In this document: in pieces, positions 8,270 through 16,762 of the stretch
Layout of the letters: each line of letters begins with the position of its first letter
Position numbering within the stretch: the stretch's first letter is position 1
Source: Desulfocapsaceae bacterium
GTDB lineage: Bacteria; Desulfobacterota; Desulfobulbia; Desulfobulbales; Desulfocapsaceae
NCBI GenBank assembly: GCA_030653035.1
Contig: JAUSAB010000028.1
Location: 1 to 64,000 of the forward strand
Direction of reading: 5' to 3'
DNA length: 64,000 bases
Translations under genes and position numbers: made by a program
Notes under the pieces: generated by a model
Database searches by the model: none
What the model saw: only the letters and a program-made list of their open reading frames with translations
What the model was told of the DNA's origin: nothing

Positions 8270-8997
8270 ACACAATCCTAAGCAAGGTACTGTACGTGGA
8301 CGACGAAGAGATCAACCTGATCAACTTCAGGGAGGCGCTCCGTGACGAGTTTGAGATCTTTACCGCCCTCTCCGGTGAAGCGGCGCTGACGATACTGGCA
8401 CAGGACGCGGACATCGCCCTGGTGGTCAGCGACCAGCGGATGCCGGGGATAAAAGGCGTCGACTTGCTGGCCAGGGCCCTGGAACTGGCGCCCAATGCCG
8501 AGCGCGTCATCATCACCGGCTACACCGATTCCCAGGATATCATCGCCGCCATCAATCAGGGGCATGTCTACCGCTACATTCTCAAACCCTGGACCGAGGA
8601 CGATTTACGAATCACGATTACCCATGCGGTGGAACGACACCATCTCAAAAAACATAATCAAGAGCTGATCGAAGAGCTGAACCGGAAAAATCTGGAGCTG
8701 GAGGACCGGGTCAGGGAACGCACCGCCGAACTGGCCACCACCAACCAGACCTTGATTGCCAAGGTGGACGAACTGGAGCAGGCTAAATACGAACTGAAGA
8801 CCCTGCAAGGACTTCTTTCCATCTGCAGCTACTGTAAAAGAATGCGGGATACCGATAAGACCTGGGTGACAATCGAGCATTACCTGCACCGCCATGCCGA
8901 CGTCCTGCTCACCCATGGCATCTGCCCCGAGTGCTATGCCAAGGTGATGAAGGAGCTGCCTGCCCAGATGGCCCACCTCATGAACGAGGAGCCATGA
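8266..8997 (+). CDS. response regulator with coiled coil and C-terminal four-Cys domain
   Basis: Residues 1-120 are a receiver domain with acidic Asp12/Asp13, phosphoacceptor Asp56 (VVSDQRMPG), the Thr of ITGYT and Lys107 of ILKPW. A long coiled coil follows (about 128-182). The C-terminal 60 residues carry Cys187-x2-Cys190 (CSYCKRMRD) and Cys220-x2-Cys223 (CPEC), a putative zinc-binding module seen at the ends of various bacterial signalling proteins. There is no DNA-binding, cyclase or phosphodiesterase domain, so output is probably by protein contact. It overlaps the kinase gene by 4 nt and should be its cognate partner. About 245 bp without a gene follow; I see nothing definite in them. 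Confidence 0.9.
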   Translation: MNTILSKVLYVDDEEINLINFREALRDEFEIFTALSGEAALTILAQDADIALVVSDQRMPGIKGVDLLARALELAPNAERVIITGYTDSQDIIAAINQGHVYRYILKPWTEDDLRITITHAVERHHLKKHNQELIEELNRKNLELEDRVRERTAELATTNQTLIAKVDELEQAKYELKTLQGLLSICSYCKRMRDTDKTWVTIEHYLHRHADVLLTHGICPECYAKVMKELPAQMAHLMNEEP

Positions 8998-9242
8998 TGC
9001 TGGTGAGGGTCCGTCACAAAATAACGCAACTTTCCTGCCGGAACATCTTGTTGCAAGTGTATTCCATAGAGTAGTATTGCAGGCGTCATTCCGACATGTC
9101 TTAAGACTCCGCTATTTTATAATATCCGGGAGCTTTCTCAAGGCCGGATCCAACCGGAATGATGAAGTATTGACTGCTTTTTCACCTAATCCATTTCCAA
9201 CAAAGCGTGCGCCAGCTCCGCCTGCATAAATCTTTTGCTTAT

Positions 9243-10127
9243 ATGAATCAAATAGTTGAAGTCATCAATCTCAAAAAAGTTTTTGGCGAGAATACAGCAG
9301 TAACAGATGCCTCATTTACCGTCAAAGAGGGCATTTGTTTTGGCCTGCTGGGACCAAATGGCGCCGGCAAGACCACTACCATGGAGATCATGGAAGATAT
9401 TATTGCTCCCACCAGCGGCAAGATCCTGTACCAGGGGCAGCCCCGAGGCGCGTCATTCCGCGAGGAGATTGGGATCCAGTTCCAGCATACCTCTCTGCTC
9501 AATTTTCTCAGCGTCGAAGAAACCCTGTTCTCATTCCACAAGCTGTATCAACAGCCTGAGGATCTTGATTACCTGATCCAGCTCTGTGATCTGAATCCCA
9601 TCTTGAAACAGCGAAACAACCAGCTCTCCGGCGGCCAGCTGCAACGACTGATGCTGGCCCTCGCCCTGATCAACCGGCCGCGCCTGGTCTTTCTCGATGA
9701 ACCTTCAACCGGTCTTGATCCGCAGTCCCGCCGGAATCTGTGGGACATTGTCCGCACCATCAAGGCGGAAGGAAAGACCATCATCATGACCACCCACTCC
9801 ATGGAAGAGGCGGAATACCTCTGCGACGAGGTGGCAATCATGGACATGGGCCGCATCATTGCCTGGGACACCCCGGCCCGCCTGATCCAGACCCATTGCC
9901 AGGGAAGTTCCATCCTCCTGCCGGAATCAGCCTTCAAAATGAGCCTCGACGACCTGCCCTTTACCTGGAAGCACCGCGACAAGACCATTGTCCTGAAGAC
10001 CGCCCAGGTTCAGGAAGGCCTCACCAAACTGCTCAGTCTTGACATTGATCTGACCGAGATGACCATCCATTCACCCAACCTGGAAGATGTTTTTTTATAT
10101 CTGACCGGCAAAGGGCTGCGGGATTGA
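9243..10127 (+). CDS. ABC transporter ATP-binding protein (ABC-2 exporter type)
   Basis: A 294-residue ATPase with Walker A GPNGAGKTTT (near residue 37), Q-loop region (IGIQFQHTSLL), signature LSGGQLQR, Walker B LVFLDEPSTGLD and the H-loop TTHSMEEAE. The C-terminal extension of about 70 residues is normal for DRR/CcmA-type exporters. The ATG at 9243 is chosen because homology starts there; a GTG 36 nt upstream is also open and neither has a clear ribosome site. The permease follows 46 bp downstream. The substrate is unknown: drug, lipid or polysaccharide export are all possible for this family. Confidence 0.93.
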   Translation: MNQIVEVINLKKVFGENTAVTDASFTVKEGICFGLLGPNGAGKTTTMEIMEDIIAPTSGKILYQGQPRGASFREEIGIQFQHTSLLNFLSVEETLFSFHKLYQQPEDLDYLIQLCDLNPILKQRNNQLSGGQLQRLMLALALINRPRLVFLDEPSTGLDPQSRRNLWDIVRTIKAEGKTIIMTTHSMEEAEYLCDEVAIMDMGRIIAWDTPARLIQTHCQGSSILLPESAFKMSLDDLPFTWKHRDKTIVLKTAQVQEGLTKLLSLDIDLTEMTIHSPNLEDVFLYLTGKGLRD

Positions 10128-10173
10128 AATACAGAAAGACAGGTACCTCAAACATTTACACGCTCCTATTATA

Positions 10174-11217
10174 ATGAACTTCAAACGCATGTGGGCCATG
10201 TTTACGGCCAGAAATCACGAATTCTTCCGCGACCGGGCCGCCTTTGGCTGGAACTTTCTCTTTCCCTTCCTGATTATTATCGGCTTCGGGCTCATCTTTG
10301 GGGGCAAGGAGCATCAACAGTTCAAGATTGGCGTCTGGTCTGCCACGGCCCAGGTTGACTTCTCGAAAAGCACGGTGCCCCTTTCATTTCAACAGGGGAA
10401 ATACCTCCAGTTCATCGCCTTCTCCAGTCAGGCAGAAGGCGAACAGAAACTTCAGCACCTCAAGATTGATCTGCTGCTCGACACCCAATCCCCGGAGCAC
10501 CGCTACTGGATCAATGATTCCTCTCCTCAGGGGTATGTCGCCGAACAGATCTTCCTCGCCTCTCTCCAGGACAAGAGTACGCGCCTGGCCGACAAACAGG
10601 TTATCAAAGGGGTGCAAATCCGCTACATCGATTGGCTTTTCCCCGGAATCCTCGGCATGAACATGATGTTTTCCGCCCTCTGGGGGGTCGGGTACGTGGT
10701 GGTGCAATATCGGAAAAACGGGACCCTTAAACGACTCAAGGCCACGCCCCTCACCCCCATGGAATACCTGAGCGCCCAGATGCTCTCCCGCATCTTTCTC
10801 ATCATGTTCACTATTATCGTGGTCTGGATCGGCTCCAACCTGATCTTCCACTTCCAGGTGCACGGCAGCTATGGCGTCCTGGCCCTGATCTTTTTCCTGG
10901 GTGGCCTCAGTCTCAGTTCCATGGGGTTGGTCCTGGCCGCCCGCGGCACCAGCGAAGAATTCACCAGCGGTATCCTCAATTTCATCTCCTGGCCGATGAT
11001 GTTTCTCTCCGGGGTCTGGTTTTCCCTCGAAGGCTCTCCCGCCTGGATTCAGGCCGTGGCCAAGATCTTCCCCCTGACCCACATGTTGACCGGGGCCCGC
11101 AAGATCATGAATGACGGGGCAACACTTGCCGATGTCCAAAGCGAATGCCTGATACTGATCGCCATCACCCTTATCTGCCTGACCATTGCCGCCAGAATCT
11201 TCTCCTGGAACGAATGA
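10174..11217 (+). CDS. ABC-2 type transporter permease
   Basis: A 347-residue membrane protein. One N-terminal transmembrane segment (FGWNFLFPFLIIIGFGLIF) is followed by an extracytoplasmic region of about 120 residues, then a five-helix ABC-2 membrane domain (about 155-340) with the family-typical segment KRLKATPLTPMEYLSAQ. This layout, half an exporter with a large external loop, matches YhfI/DrrB-like permeases. It pairs with the ATPase just upstream. Its TGA overlaps the ATG of tatD (ATGA), so the exporter is co-translated with a metal-dependent DNase/hydrolase family gene, although no functional link is known. Confidence 0.9.
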   Translation: MNFKRMWAMFTARNHEFFRDRAAFGWNFLFPFLIIIGFGLIFGGKEHQQFKIGVWSATAQVDFSKSTVPLSFQQGKYLQFIAFSSQAEGEQKLQHLKIDLLLDTQSPEHRYWINDSSPQGYVAEQIFLASLQDKSTRLADKQVIKGVQIRYIDWLFPGILGMNMMFSALWGVGYVVVQYRKNGTLKRLKATPLTPMEYLSAQMLSRIFLIMFTIIVVWIGSNLIFHFQVHGSYGVLALIFFLGGLSLSSMGLVLAARGTSEEFTSGILNFISWPMMFLSGVWFSLEGSPAWIQAVAKIFPLTHMLTGARKIMNDGATLADVQSECLILIAITLICLTIAARIFSWNE

Positions 11218-12011
11218 CAACCACCGCCACCACCAGATATCTTGACAGCCACTGTCACCTGCAGAAGCAACATCTGGGCCCGGTCATTGATGACATTCTG
11301 GAGAGGGCCAGGAGCACCGGGGTGGCCAGGATGTTCTGCAACGCCACCCGCGAAGAGGATTGGCAGGCGGTGGTCGATCTGGCAGCAAGAAAATACGAGC
11401 TCATCCCTTTCCTCGGCATCCATCCCTGGTTTGCGGAAACCGCGATGACCGGATGGGAGGAAAGACTCCAGGTCCTGTTAAAGCAGATTCCGGCAGGCAT
11501 CGGTGAGACCGGACTGGACAAATGTTGCCGGGCTGATTTTGGCAGGCAACAACAGATCTTCCTTCTTCAGTTGCAGATGGCCTCAGAGCTGCGGCGGCCG
11601 CTGGTTATTCATTGTGTAAGGGCCTGGGGCCGCCTGCTGGAGATACTGGAACACTTTGCAGGCCCGCTGCCGCGGGTGATGATCCATACCTTTGCCGGAT
11701 CGCACGAGACCCTGCAACGACTGCTCAAGCTTGGCTGCTTCATCTCCTTTTCAGGCAAACTGGTCACCAACAGCAGGGTCCACCCCTGCTGTCTGGCAAC
11801 CCCGCTTGCCAACCTGCTCCTGGAGACCGACAGCCCTGGACGGCCTCTTGCCAGAGATGCCATCAATGGCCCAGGAACAACAGACGAACCTGCTGCGATT
11901 GTCAAGCTGTATGAACTGGCCGCCACGATGCGGGAAATGGACCTCGACAAATTCTGTCAAGAAATATGGAAAAATGGAGCGATTTTCGCGAATACAATCC
12001 TTCCTCGGTGA
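11214..12011 (+). CDS. TatD family metal-dependent hydrolase
   Basis: A 265-residue TIM-barrel amidohydrolase. It has the N-terminal metal ligands SHCHL, the GIHPWF strand, GEIGLD-like GETGLD, the RRPLVIHCVRA histidine, the HTFAGS strand and the LLETDSPG aspartate, together covering the usual TatD metal sites. Family members are 3'-5' DNases or related phosphohydrolases in the cytoplasm. The start is the ATG embedded in the ATGA at the end of the permease gene; a longer frame exists upstream but overlaps the permease. The downstream tcdA gene begins inside it, overlapping by 38 nt in another frame, so translation of the four genes from 9243 on is likely coupled. Confidence 0.9.
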   Translation: MTTTATTRYLDSHCHLQKQHLGPVIDDILERARSTGVARMFCNATREEDWQAVVDLAARKYELIPFLGIHPWFAETAMTGWEERLQVLLKQIPAGIGETGLDKCCRADFGRQQQIFLLQLQMASELRRPLVIHCVRAWGRLLEILEHFAGPLPRVMIHTFAGSHETLQRLLKLGCFISFSGKLVTNSRVHPCCLATPLANLLLETDSPGRPLARDAINGPGTTDEPAAIVKLYELAATMREMDLDKFCQEIWKNGAIFANTILPR

Positions 12012-12720
12012 GGAGCGATTCCAGATATTGCAGCAAAGCTCCATCACCATCGTCGGCATCGGTGCGGTCGGCGGCCATGTCGCCGAAGGACTGGCCAGGG
12101 CCGGAATCGGCGGGCTGCGCCTGGTTGATTTTGATACCATCCAGCCATCAAACATCAACCGCCAGATCATGGCCCTCGAAACCACCCTCGGCCGCCCCAA
12201 GGTCGAAGTGGCCAAAGAGCGGATTGCGGCCATCAACCCCCGGTGCCGGGTTGAGGCCCTGCAACTGTTTGCGGGCGATGAGACCCTGGAGCAGATCCTG
12301 ACTCCGGCACCCGATATCCTGATCGACGCCATCGACTCCATGAATCCCAAAGTGCAACTGCTGACTGCGGCCCACACCAGCAGCATCCCCATCATCTCGT
12401 CGATGGGGGCGGCCCTGCGCAGCGACCCCACCCAGATCCGCGTTGCCGACCTGATGGACACCAAAAACTGCCCCCTGGCCAAACGCCTGCGCCAGCGACT
12501 CCGGCGCGCCGGGATCGAACGGGGCATCTCCTGCGTTTTCTCCACGGAAGCCGTCACCTACCATTATGATGAGCCGGAAGAAGCACTCAATAATGACACG
12601 CCCTTTGCCGACCGCGGACGACAACGCCGCAGCCTTGGTAGCCTGCCCACCCTGACCGGCATCTTCGGCCTTGTCATTGCCAACGCCGTCATCCTCCGCC
12701 TCACCGATCAGGATCGTTAA
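11974..12720 (+). CDS. tcdA: tRNA threonylcarbamoyladenosine dehydratase-like ThiF/E1 protein
   Basis: A 248-residue E1-like enzyme. The nucleotide-binding GIGAVGGHVAEGLARAGIG (about 28-46), the Asp of LVDFD, the NINRQ motif and the ERIAAINP helix match TcdA (CsdL), which forms the cyclic form of t6A37 in tRNA using ATP. The length is close to the family norm of about 250-270. The ATG was chosen because homology starts at the ERFSRIQSFLG segment; the open frame extends further upstream but only inside tatD. A generic MoeB/ThiF role is less likely because no sulfur-carrier gene is nearby. A C-terminal hydrophobic stretch (FGLVIANAVILRL) is typical of TcdA. Confidence 0.85.
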   Translation: MERFSRIQSFLGEERFQILQQSSITIVGIGAVGGHVAEGLARAGIGGLRLVDFDTIQPSNINRQIMALETTLGRPKVEVAKERIAAINPRCRVEALQLFAGDETLEQILTPAPDILIDAIDSMNPKVQLLTAAHTSSIPIISSMGAALRSDPTQIRVADLMDTKNCPLAKRLRQRLRRAGIERGISCVFSTEAVTYHYDEPEEALNNDTPFADRGRQRRSLGSLPTLTGIFGLVIANAVILRLTDQDR

Positions 12721-12787
12721 CACGATACACCTGCGTCCCCTCCCTCTATTTTTGTTGGCACTCAAATTCAAACATCACACACAAAAA

Positions 12788-12814
12788 GTATGACGTTATT
12801 AAAATTTGTAATAT
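12788..12814. promoter_or_regulatory. NikR-like operator 1
   Basis: The sequence GTATGAC-N13-GTAATAT is a dyad of 7-nt arms with a 13-nt spacer. Its architecture matches the NikR operators I recall from Deltaproteobacteria (GTGTTAC-N13/14-GTAACAC). It lies just upstream of the putative -35 box of the nickel transporter operon. Confidence 0.65.
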
Positions 12815-12819
12815 TTTTC

Positions 12820-12848
12820 TTGACACCCATGTTCAAATAACGTATTCA
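12820..12848 (+). promoter_or_regulatory. putative sigma-70 promoter of the nickel operon
   Basis: A perfect -35 TTGACA at 12820-12825 is followed after 17 nt by TATTCA at 12843-12848. Predicted transcription would start near 12855, inside operator 2, which suits repression by a nickel-bound regulator. Confidence 0.6.
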
Positions 12849-12852
12849 GCCG

Positions 12853-12879
12853 GTATGACGTTATTTGAATTTGTAATAC
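12853..12879. promoter_or_regulatory. NikR-like operator 2
   Basis: The sequence GTATGAC-N13-GTAATAC repeats operator 1, including most of the spacer. Its centre lies 65 bp from the centre of operator 1 and it overlaps the predicted transcription start of nikMN. The near-identical duplicate strengthens the case for a real regulator site. Confidence 0.7.
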
Positions 12880-12909
12880 TTACAGTGAAAAATCTTGGAG
12901 ACACATACG

Positions 12910-13962
12910 ATGCATATGGCAGACGCTCTTTTATCACCGGCGGTGGGAATAACAATGTGGGGTGTAACCGCAGGGACGATTGCCTATTGCTCGACAAAGG
13001 TCAAAAGAGATCTGGATGATCGTAAGATTCCGCTGATGGGGGTGCTGGGCGCCTTTATCTTTGCCGCCCAGATGATCAATTTCACCATTCCCGCCACTGG
13101 TTCCAGCGGCCATATCGGCGGGGGGCTTCTGCTGGCGATCCTGCTCGGACCCTATGCGGCCTTTCTGACGATAGCGTCGGTTCTGGTAATCCAGGCCCTG
13201 TTCTTTGCCGATGGCGGGATCCTGGCCCTTGGCTGCAATATCTTCAACCTGGGGATATTTCCAGCGTTTATCGCCTATCCCCTGATCTACAAGAGAATAA
13301 TCGGCCGCCAGCCGTCACCGACCAAGCTGTCAATCGCCTCGATTATCGGCGTTGTCGTCGCGCTCCAGCTCGGGGCCTTCTCCGTGGTTGTCGAAACAGT
13401 CGCCTCCGGCATCTCGGCTCTGCCGTTCACCACCTTTGTTGTCCTCATGCAGCCGATCCATCTTGCCATTGGGATTGTCGAGGGACTTGTCACCGCAACC
13501 GTGGTCTCTTTCGTCTATACGGCACGGCCGGAGATACTGCAAAGCGCCATGGGAACCAGACCTTTTGGCAACATCTCCGTGCGCAATATCGTCCTGGCCT
13601 TTCTGGCGCTGACCCTCTTGACCGGGGGCGTGCTTTCCTGGTATGCCTCGGAAAATCCAGATGGCCTGGAATGGTCGATTGCCAAAGTCACAGGCGCAGG
13701 CGAAGTGACCGGGACTGAACAACCGCTGCATCATGTCCTGGCTGCCATTCAGGGAAAAACCGCTTTTCTTGCCAATTATGCCTTTCCATCAAAACAGGGC
13801 GAGAAGGCGGTAACTGAAGGCGTCACGGCAGGCAAAGAAGGACAGGATACCAGTGGACGACTTGGCACCAGTGTCTCCGGAGGAGTCGGATCCCTGCTGA
13901 CCCTTACCATGGCCGTCCTCATCGGCTTCTTTCTAAGAAGAGAAACGGCGGGGAAAGGCTGA
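12910..13962 (+). CDS. nikMN: nickel ECF transporter substrate-specific component, NikM-NikN fusion
   Basis: A 350-residue membrane protein. The N-terminus MHMADALLSPAVG carries the conserved His2 that, with the N-terminal amine, binds the metal in CbiM/NikM proteins. A conserved internal His follows in GSSGHIGGGLL. About six membrane helices make up the NikM part. After about residue 225 come an extra transmembrane segment and the PDGLE motif (SENPDGLEWSIAK) typical of NikN, then a further helix near the C-terminus (LLTLTMAVLIGFFL). The ATG at 12910 has CTTGGAGA upstream. The fusion and the paired NikR-like operators point to Ni2+ rather than Co2+. It heads an operon with nikQ and nikO. Confidence 0.9.
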   Translation: MHMADALLSPAVGITMWGVTAGTIAYCSTKVKRDLDDRKIPLMGVLGAFIFAAQMINFTIPATGSSGHIGGGLLLAILLGPYAAFLTIASVLVIQALFFADGGILALGCNIFNLGIFPAFIAYPLIYKRIIGRQPSPTKLSIASIIGVVVALQLGAFSVVVETVASGISALPFTTFVVLMQPIHLAIGIVEGLVTATVVSFVYTARPEILQSAMGTRPFGNISVRNIVLAFLALTLLTGGVLSWYASENPDGLEWSIAKVTGAGEVTGTEQPLHHVLAAIQGKTAFLANYAFPSKQGEKAVTEGVTAGKEGQDTSGRLGTSVSGGVGSLLTLTMAVLIGFFLRRETAGKG

Positions 13963-14063
13963 AGGGACAATCGTCATAGCAAAGAGTTGGCGAGTTTCCG
14001 GCATCTCTCTGTTATCACAGAATCTGCTGACCGCAGGCTGTTCATGGAACACCAAAGACTGAA

Positions 14064-14858
14064 ATGAAATTTCCACATAGTTCTCCCCTCTCTCGCATTT
14101 ATACTCTGTCGGCTGCTATCGCCTGCTACAGCGTCCTTTCCGCTCCAGTTCCCGCTTTTGCGTCCCACCCGCTGATTACGGACGACGCGGGCACCATAGG
14201 CGCAGGCAAATATCAGCTGGAAGTAAACGGCGAGGTTGGACATGAAAAAGAAGAGGGGGTTACCACCCAAACAACGGAAGGAGCCGTAAGCCTCTCCTAT
14301 GGGCTGAGCGAATCCATGGATCTTGTGATCGGCCTTCCCTATCAGCATATCCGGGCCACAGATGACACAACCGTCATATCCGATCATGGCCTCGCCGACA
14401 CCTCCCTTGAAGTGAAGTGGCGGTTGTATGAGCATGATGACTTGAGCCTCGCCATTAAACCGGGACTCACCCTGCCCACCGGGGACGACGAAGCGGGACT
14501 CGGTGTAGGAAAGGCATCTTACAACCTCTTTTCCATTATCTCCAAAGACATGAAACCGTGGGCCTTCCATCTCAACCTCGGCTATCTCAAAAATGAAAAT
14601 ACCCTGGATGAAGAGGAGGACGTCTGGCATGCATCCATCGCTTCCACTTTTGCTGTAACCGACAGCCTCACGGCGGTTACCAACCTCGGCGTTGAAAGCA
14701 ACACCGACGAACTTGCCGGTACCGATCCCGCCTTTTTTCTAGCTGGCCTGATCTACACCCTGTCAGAAGGATTTGATCTTGATTGCGGCATCAAATACGG
14801 ACTGAATAGTGCCGAGACTGACTACACCGTGCTTGCGGGGATCACCTGGAGGCTTTAA
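14064..14858 (+). CDS. outer-membrane beta-barrel protein in the nickel operon
   Basis: A 264-residue secreted protein. The signal peptide ends at about VPAFASHPL. The mature part shows alternating hydrophobic strands and conserved turns (GAGKYQLEVNGE, LSYGLSESMDLVIGLPYQ, KPGLTLPTGDDEAGLG, LAGITWRL), like the Phenol_MetA_deg/transporter barrel family of small outer-membrane channels. It sits between nikMN and nikQ, 6 bp before nikQ, so it probably forms the outer-membrane route for nickel or a nickel chelate (inference). Two His and many Asp/Glu residues are present, but no clear metal motif was recognised. Confidence 0.7.
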   Translation: MKFPHSSPLSRIYTLSAAIACYSVLSAPVPAFASHPLITDDAGTIGAGKYQLEVNGEVGHEKEEGVTTQTTEGAVSLSYGLSESMDLVIGLPYQHIRATDDTTVISDHGLADTSLEVKWRLYEHDDLSLAIKPGLTLPTGDDEAGLGVGKASYNLFSIISKDMKPWAFHLNLGYLKNENTLDEEEDVWHASIASTFAVTDSLTAVTNLGVESNTDELAGTDPAFFLAGLIYTLSEGFDLDCGIKYGLNSAETDYTVLAGITWRL

Positions 14859-14864
14859 CCTAGA

Positions 14865-15677
14865 ATGCGCTCCATTGATGGTGCCGTACTTGATTTAAAA
14901 CGCCTGGACCTCCTGGCAACAGGCGATTCAATCATCCATCGCCTTGATGCGAGGGCCAAGGTTATCACCACCTTATTCTTTATTGTTATGGTGGTCTCTT
15001 ATAAACGCTATGCCTTGGCAGAGTTGACGCCTTTTCTGTTTTTTCCGGTCATCACCCTGGCCCTCAGTAACCTGCCGATCAGCTATATCCTCAAAAAAAT
15101 AGCAGCAATCCTGCCGCTTGCCCTTTTCGTGGGTTTGTTCAATCCCCTGTTTGATCGAGAAACCCAGGTGCTCCTTGGCCCTGTCGCCATCTCCGGCGGT
15201 TGGATTTCTCTTATTTCCATCATGGGCAGAAGCGCCCTGACAGTCGGCAGCGCCTTTATCCTGATCGCCACAACCGGATTCATTGCAGTCTGTCACGCCC
15301 TCAATCGCCTCGGTATGCCCAGGGTCTTTACAATCCAACTCCTTTTCCTCTACCGCTATATCTTTGTGCTCACCGAAGAAGCCACCCGCACCACCCGCGC
15401 CAGGGAACTCAGGGCCTGCGGCAAGAAAGGATTGGGCTTCAGCAGCTTCGGCCCCCTGATCGGTCATCTCCTGATCAGAACCTGGGCCCGGGCCGAGCGA
15501 ATCCATATGGCCATGGTGGTGCGGGGGTTTTCCGGCGAATTTCACTCCCGGCAGATCAACAGATTCGGCCACAAGGAGTATCTCTATGTCATCGGCTGGT
15601 CTCTGGTTTTTATCATTCTCCGCACCGAAGATATAACCAGAATAGTCGGTGCTGCTTTTACAGGGATATTTTCATGA
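14865..15677 (+). CDS. nikQ: ECF transporter transmembrane component (T protein)
   Basis: A 270-residue membrane protein of the CbiQ/NikQ family. It has the N-terminal RLDARAKVI segment, about five to six hydrophobic helices, and the two cytoplasmic coupling motifs (RTTRARELRACG near 180 and RAERIHMAMVVRGFSG near 210) that engage the ATPases. It links the NikMN binding unit to ATP hydrolysis. Its TGA overlaps the nikO ATG (ATGA). The start at 14865 immediately follows the barrel gene stop. Cobalt specificity cannot be excluded from this subunit alone; nickel is inferred from NikMN and the operators. Confidence 0.92.
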   Translation: MRSIDGAVLDLKRLDLLATGDSIIHRLDARAKVITTLFFIVMVVSYKRYALAELTPFLFFPVITLALSNLPISYILKKIAAILPLALFVGLFNPLFDRETQVLLGPVAISGGWISLISIMGRSALTVGSAFILIATTGFIAVCHALNRLGMPRVFTIQLLFLYRYIFVLTEEATRTTRARELRACGKKGLGFSSFGPLIGHLLIRTWARAERIHMAMVVRGFSGEFHSRQINRFGHKEYLYVIGWSLVFIILRTEDITRIVGAAFTGIFS

Positions 15678-16426
15678 GTCACCATATCGTCGAGGTGAAA
15701 AACCTCAAGCACGTCTATGCTGACGGCACCATTGCCCTGAAGGATCTGTCTTTTACCATTCATCACGGGGAATCAGTGGCGATTATCGGTGCCAACGGCG
15801 CAGGGAAATCAACACTCCTGCTGCACCTCAATGGCTATCTGGCCCCGACAGTCGGGGAGGTACGGATCGGCGGTTTCCCGCTGACCCCGGAGACCCTGCC
15901 GGAGATCAGACGAACCGTGGGGATGGTGTTCCAGGATCCCGATGACCAGCTCTTCATGCCCACGGTTTATGAAGATGTCGCCTTCGGTCCTTGCAACCTC
16001 GGACTCCCGGAAGAGGAGGTACGGCAACGGGTAGGTGAGGCCCTGGAAAAAGTAGGGGCCGGGCACCTCGCCCAAAAACCGCCTTATCATCTTTCCGGCG
16101 GCGAGAAGAAACGGGTGGCTATTGCCACGGTGCTGTCAATGTCACCGGATATCCTGGTCATGGATGAACCGACCAACGGTCTCGATCCCTTTTCGCGGCG
16201 GCAGTTGATCGGTTTACTCAAAGACTTTCACCATACCCGGATCTTCACCAGTCATGATCTGGATATGGTCATCGAGCTGTGCGAACGCACGATTGTTCTG
16301 CATCAGGGAGAGGTCAAGGCCGACGGTCCAACGGTTGCAATATTCAACAATGCACAACTGCTGGCGGAATGCCGGCTGGAAAAACCTCTGTCGATGCAGG
16401 GATGCCCGATCTGCGGGAGATCATGA
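15674..16426 (+). CDS. nikO: ECF transporter ATP-binding protein
   Basis: A 250-residue CbiO/NikO ATPase with Walker A GANGAGKST, Q-loop VFQDPDDQLF (the DPDDQ sequence is characteristic of ECF ATPases), signature LSGGEKKRVAIA, Walker B ILVMDEPTNGLDP and H-loop TSHDLD. It drives nickel uptake with NikQ and NikMN. It starts inside the ATGA overlap with nikQ and is the last gene of the operon, being followed by a strong hairpin. The last 15 residues hold two cysteines (GCPICGRS), a small zinc- or metal-binding-like tail. Confidence 0.93.
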   Translation: MSHHIVEVKNLKHVYADGTIALKDLSFTIHHGESVAIIGANGAGKSTLLLHLNGYLAPTVGEVRIGGFPLTPETLPEIRRTVGMVFQDPDDQLFMPTVYEDVAFGPCNLGLPEEEVRQRVGEALEKVGAGHLAQKPPYHLSGGEKKRVAIATVLSMSPDILVMDEPTNGLDPFSRRQLIGLLKDFHHTRIFTSHDLDMVIELCERTIVLHQGEVKADGPTVAIFNNAQLLAECRLEKPLSMQGCPICGRS

Positions 16427-16482
16427 AAGACGATATCTTCTTTGCCTCTGCCTGAACAGACACTACCGGCCAAGAAGTACCC

Positions 16483-16521
16483 ATGGTTCCTTTGGCGGCA
16501 CCTCTCCGCCAAAGGAACCAT
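16483..16521 (+). terminator. strong hairpin after nikO
   Basis: A perfect 16-bp stem (ATGGTTCCTTTGGCGG and its complement) with a 7-nt loop begins 56 bp after the nikO stop. Only a short T-run (TTTT) follows. It probably terminates or stabilises the nickel operon transcript. The next 240 bp (16522-16762) contain no gene I can support; they presumably hold the promoter of the NifM homologue. Confidence 0.7.
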
Positions 16522-16762
16522 TTTGCGGAGGGACGTTATGACCTTCGTTGTTTATGCCTACACCTTTGTGTTCTTAACACCCTCGCCAGATTTACCGATT
16601 CTTTTACAACTCTCAACCTTCCACCTTTATTCTCCATCCCTCCTCCAATTCCGTAATTTTATTGCCCCTCTGCATTTAAAATTTTATTTCCCGCCGATGA
16701 TGCGCTACAATTAAAGTGTACCCGGGGAATGATCCTCATATCCAATGGAAGAGGAGGTCACC

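Noticed and set aside
12721-12909. A cobalamin riboswitch before the transporter operon
   Set aside because: No B12-box-like sequence was seen; the region is short and explained by the two dyad operators and a promoter.
16442-16714. A 90-codon open frame after nikO
   Set aside because: It spans the nikO terminator hairpin, has no ribosome site, and its composition (Phe/Leu/Pro-rich from T/C-rich DNA) is that of a chance frame.
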